A stretch of 64,000 bases of DNA from contig JAOPYK010000173.1 in assembly GCA_025964695.1 (NCBI GenBank), positions 1-64,000 of the forward strand, read 5' to 3'. The DNA comes from Streptosporangiaceae bacterium. Lineage in GTDB: Bacteria > Actinomycetota > Actinomycetes > Streptosporangiales > Streptosporangiaceae. Of the stretch, positions 61,824 to 64,000 are shown one piece after another (within the stretch, counting starts at the first letter, position 1; every line of letters begins with the position of its first letter). The notes under the pieces were generated by a model. The model was not told the DNA's origin. It ran no database searches and was given only the letters and a program-made list of their open reading frames with translations. Both the position numbers and the translations under genes were made by a program.

Positions 61824-62671
61824 CCGGTCAGGCTCACTGTTCCTCCGTGCCCCCAGAAGATGTACGAGAGCAGCAGGTTCACCATGATGATCGACACCAT
61901 GGACTCGCGGATCGCCTGCCCGGTGGCGTGCCCGACGCCCACCGGGCCACCGACGGCCTGAAAGCCCCGATAGCAATGGACGATCACGATGATGAAGGCG
62001 AACACCACGACCTTGACAACGCTGTAGAAGACGTCGATCGGTGGCAGATAAAGGTGGAAGTAGTAGTCGTAGACGCCGGGTGAGATCCCGAAGAACTGGA
62101 CGGATATCAGCCGGGTGGCGAAGAAGCTGGAGAACAGCGCGATCAGATAGAGCGGGATCAACGCGGCCAGCGTGGCGACCAGCCGGGTGCACACGAGGTA
62201 GGCCAGCGCGTTGATGCCCATGACCTCCAGCGCATCGATTTCCTCAGAGATCCTCATTGCGCCGATCTCCGCGGTGAAGGATGCCCCGAGCTGGAAGACC
62301 AGGGCGATTCCCGCGATGATCGGGGTGATCTCCCGGACGTTGGCGTAGCTGGCGATGAGACCCGCCAGGCTCTGCGCACCGATGCGCTGCAGGCCGGGGA
62401 TGGCCTGTAGCCCGACCGTGGTCCCGGTGAAGAACGACATGAAAAAGATCACGAAGACCATGCCGAGCCCGACCACGATCGCGCCGACCCCCGCGACGAT
62501 GTCGCTGATCTGCCGCAGAACGGTCCGGAAGTACCTGCCCCGCGCGATGTCGGTGACCAGGTGGTAGAAGACGCGCCCCACGAAGACGGCCAAGTCGGCC
62601 GCGCCCGATCCCGGGGTCCATCGCCATCGAACGGCATGGCGCAGCACACGTCCCGGCGAGATGGCAGCCAT
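61820..62671 (-). CDS. yrbEB: YrbE-type ABC transporter permease (second)
   Basis: The 283-residue MlaE-family permease has about five membrane helices. The central MlaE hallmark is present (GASFTAEIGAMRISEEIDAL; INALAYLVCTRLVATLAAL), and SQSFFGISPGVYD-like loops follow. With the first YrbE it forms the membrane channel of the Mce lipid importer; the ATPase (Mkl/MceG) is normally encoded elsewhere and is absent here. The start overlaps the previous stop (TGATG). Confidence 0.93.
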   Translation of the reverse strand: MAAISPGRVLRHAVRWRWTPGSGAADLAVFVGRVFYHLVTDIARGRYFRTVLRQISDIVAGVGAIVVGLGMVFVIFFMSFFTGTTVGLQAIPGLQRIGAQSLAGLIASYANVREITPIIAGIALVFQLGASFTAEIGAMRISEEIDALEVMGINALAYLVCTRLVATLAALIPLYLIALFSSFFATRLISVQFFGISPGVYDYYFHLYLPPIDVFYSVVKVVVFAFIIVIVHCYRGFQAVGGPVGVGHATGQAIRESMVSIIMVNLLLSYIFWGHGGTVSLTG

Positions 62672-63486
62672 CAGATCCTCGGGGGGAACAGGGCGTAGTC
62701 CAGTGCGGACAGCACGTAATTGGCGGCGAACACCAGCATGGCGGAGATGACCGCCGCCTGGTTCACCGCCCTGCCCACCCCGCTCGGCCCGTAGTCGCAG
62801 TTCATGCCCTTCCAGCAGGCCACCGCGGCGGCGATGAACCCGAAGATCCAGGCTTTGATCAGGGTCGCCAGCAGGTCGGGAAGGGTCAGCAGCGAGGTCG
62901 CGCCGTCGAAGTACGACCCCGGGGTGACGCCCTCCTGGATGACGTTGAAGTAGTAACCCCCGACGATGCCGGCCAGGATGATGAGGGAACAGAGCATCAC
63001 CCCCACCGTGCTCGCGGCCCACAGCCGTGGGGTGACGAGGCGGTGCACCGGGTTGATGGCCAGGACCTCCATCGCGTCCAGCTCATCGCGGATCCGCCGC
63101 GAACCCATGTCCGACGTCATGGCCGAGCCACCCGCACCGGAGATCAGCAAGGAGGCGGCCACCGGCGCGACCTGTGTGACGAGTGCCTGCACGACACTGG
63201 CGCCCGTACCTGACTGAGCACCGATCTGCCGGACGATCTGCCCTACCTGCAGCGCGATGGTCCCGCCCAGCGGTATCGCGACGAGCATCACCGGGACGCT
63301 GGTGACCCGGGCCAGAAACCAGCACTGCTCGATGTACTCACCCCACCATCGGCGGACGTCCCAGGTCTTGCGGAACCCCTCGAGCGTGGTGATGAACAGC
63401 AGACCGCTCTGGTCGAAAAAGGCGCCGACCCTGCTTCCCACCGCCTGCGTGCCCGCAAGCACGCCGCGGTTCACGCCGCCGGCCAT
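62671..63486 (-). CDS. yrbEA: YrbE-type ABC transporter permease (first)
   Basis: The 271-residue MlaE-family permease contains LLISGAGGSAMTSDMGSRRI and DELDAMEVLAINPVHRLVTPR, the conserved cytoplasmic loop for ATPase contact. About five membrane helices are predicted. The ATG at 63486 is chosen because CGGAGG lies upstream; a longer form from a TTG at 63549 is possible. It is the first gene of the mce operon. It is preceded by an unusually long leader behind the promoter block at 63784-63845. Confidence 0.92.
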   Translation of the reverse strand: MAGGVNRGVLAGTQAVGSRVGAFFDQSGLLFITTLEGFRKTWDVRRWWGEYIEQCWFLARVTSVPVMLVAIPLGGTIALQVGQIVRQIGAQSGTGASVVQALVTQVAPVAASLLISGAGGSAMTSDMGSRRIRDELDAMEVLAINPVHRLVTPRLWAASTVGVMLCSLIILAGIVGGYYFNVIQEGVTPGSYFDGATSLLTLPDLLATLIKAWIFGFIAAAVACWKGMNCDYGPSGVGRAVNQAAVISAMLVFAANYVLSALDYALFPPRI

Positions 63487-63783
63487 TCGGGCAACCCTCC
63501 GCTCGGGATCGCGGGACCGCTCATCCAGGCCTCCTCCTTCACCGGACAACCGGCGTCAGTCACGTGTAGCTGGGCTGTCCGGTCTGTGATGGGGCACAGC
63601 AACCAGTCAGAAAAGCGAGCATTGATTGCCTTATTAATTGCTTGACTCTGCGTAACGATCCATCGACCACGCGCCCCGGCAGCGCCGGGAGACGCGATCG
63701 CCGACGAGCGCGATGGCGTGTGGGGCCGCCCTGACGAATGACACGTGTGCCACTATGCATTGCACAGCCCCCTCGTCTAGATG
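63487..63783 (-). other. Long untranslated leader of the mce operon
   Basis: About 300 bases separate the promoter block from the first permease start. A short minus-strand frame (about 63560-63760, start behind GAGGGGG) could encode a 66-residue basic peptide. Its composition is not convincing and it contains TTA and AGA codons. A GC-rich hairpin-like stretch (CCCGGCGCTGCCGGG) lies near 63680. No other gene is visible. Confidence 0.4.
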
Positions 63784-63845
63784 GCAATCCCAACTTCCAC
63801 AGAAGTAGAGTGCAATGAGCGTACAGCGAGAATCACATTCGTCAA
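63784..63845 (-). promoter_or_regulatory. 62-base TTGACG/TACGCT promoter-operator block (copy 3, mce operon)
   Basis: On the minus strand -35 TTGACG (63840-63845) and -10 TACGCT (63818-63823) are 16 bases apart. CTGTACGCTC, a CACTCTACT counterpart and GATTGC fall at the same block positions as in copies 1 and 2. I count 46 of 62 identities with copy 2, without gaps. Confidence 0.75.
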
Positions 63846-64000
63846 GTGCCTTCGGGACGGGCCGACCTCGGCCACATAGGCCCCCGGACACCCGTGCGGC
63901 GCAGCCAAACCGCCCCGGAGCCAGACGCCGGCGTATGCATGTCAGGCGAAAGACCGCAGAGGGTGGTGACGTGGAGTTAGGCCGGTCATACCGAGAATCA

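Noticed and set aside
63971-64000. Possible start of a plus-strand gene at the window edge (GTG GAG TTA ...)
   Set aside because: Only ten codons are visible, with a rare TTA codon and a weak ribosome site; it cannot be supported.
1-64000. Search by eye for tRNA, rRNA, CRISPR arrays, integrases and transposases
   Set aside because: No tRNA cloverleaf with CCA-like end, no rRNA stretch, no spaced direct-repeat array and no transposase or integrase motif was seen. Short decayed pieces could be missed without a search tool.

Overview
The window looks like chromosomal DNA of a high-GC actinomycete. The genes have strongly GC-biased third positions, purine-rich ribosome sites, many GTG starts and many ATGA, GTGA or TGATG gene junctions. 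It also holds a complete Mce transporter operon, cytochromes P450, PucR and TetR regulators and many paralogous CoA enzymes. The gene families fit a soil actinomycete of the Streptosporangiales, Frankia or Pseudonocardia type, but the genus cannot be fixed from sequence alone. I saw no rRNA, tRNA, CRISPR array, phage gene or intact insertion sequence.

Bases 1-7700 are a mixed stress and housekeeping segment. They hold the end of an ATP-binding regulator, a GAF histidine kinase, an aquaporin with a repeat-derived hairpin behind it, a duplicated-domain small protein, a Fur repressor translationally coupled to a catalase with a strong terminator, and a possible two-gene small-protein unit in otherwise gene-poor DNA.

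Bases 7700-54000 are a large catabolic region for an acyl-CoA-activated, probably alicyclic, terpenoid or steroid-like substrate. It encodes two P450s and a flavin-dependent ferredoxin reductase but no visible ferredoxin gene. It also encodes three acyl-CoA ligases, a paired (alpha/beta-type) acyl-CoA dehydrogenase plus a third dehydrogenase, two enoyl-CoA hydratases, two thiolases, a DUF35-thiolase fusion resembling sterol side-chain aldolases, and a CoA transferase. Further genes encode a thioesterase, an aldehyde dehydrogenase, seven SDR oxidoreductases, two metal-dependent amidohydrolase/decarboxylase-type enzymes, a DHDPS-type aldolase, two esterases and a SnoaL-like protein. Regulators are one TetR and one PucR-type protein. 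In the middle lies a branched-chain-type ABC importer whose two permeases and one ATPase are fused in a single 926-residue chain. Two decayed gene stubs, one SDR and one dihydrodipicolinate-reductase-like, show that the region has been rearranged.

Bases 54000-63900 are a minus-strand mce operon: two YrbE permeases, six Mce proteins and one Mce-associated membrane protein, tightly overlapped and closed by a perfect hairpin.

The most interesting observation is regulatory. A 62-base promoter/operator block with identical internal spacing occurs in front of the mce operon, in front of the fused ABC importer, and in front of an SDR/CoA-transferase unit. A second, different promoter family (63 bases aligned) precedes the DHDPS-like gene and one amidohydrolase, and its core precedes a decayed gene. 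This suggests that two uptake systems and the scattered enzymes form one regulon for an unidentified lipid-like substrate.
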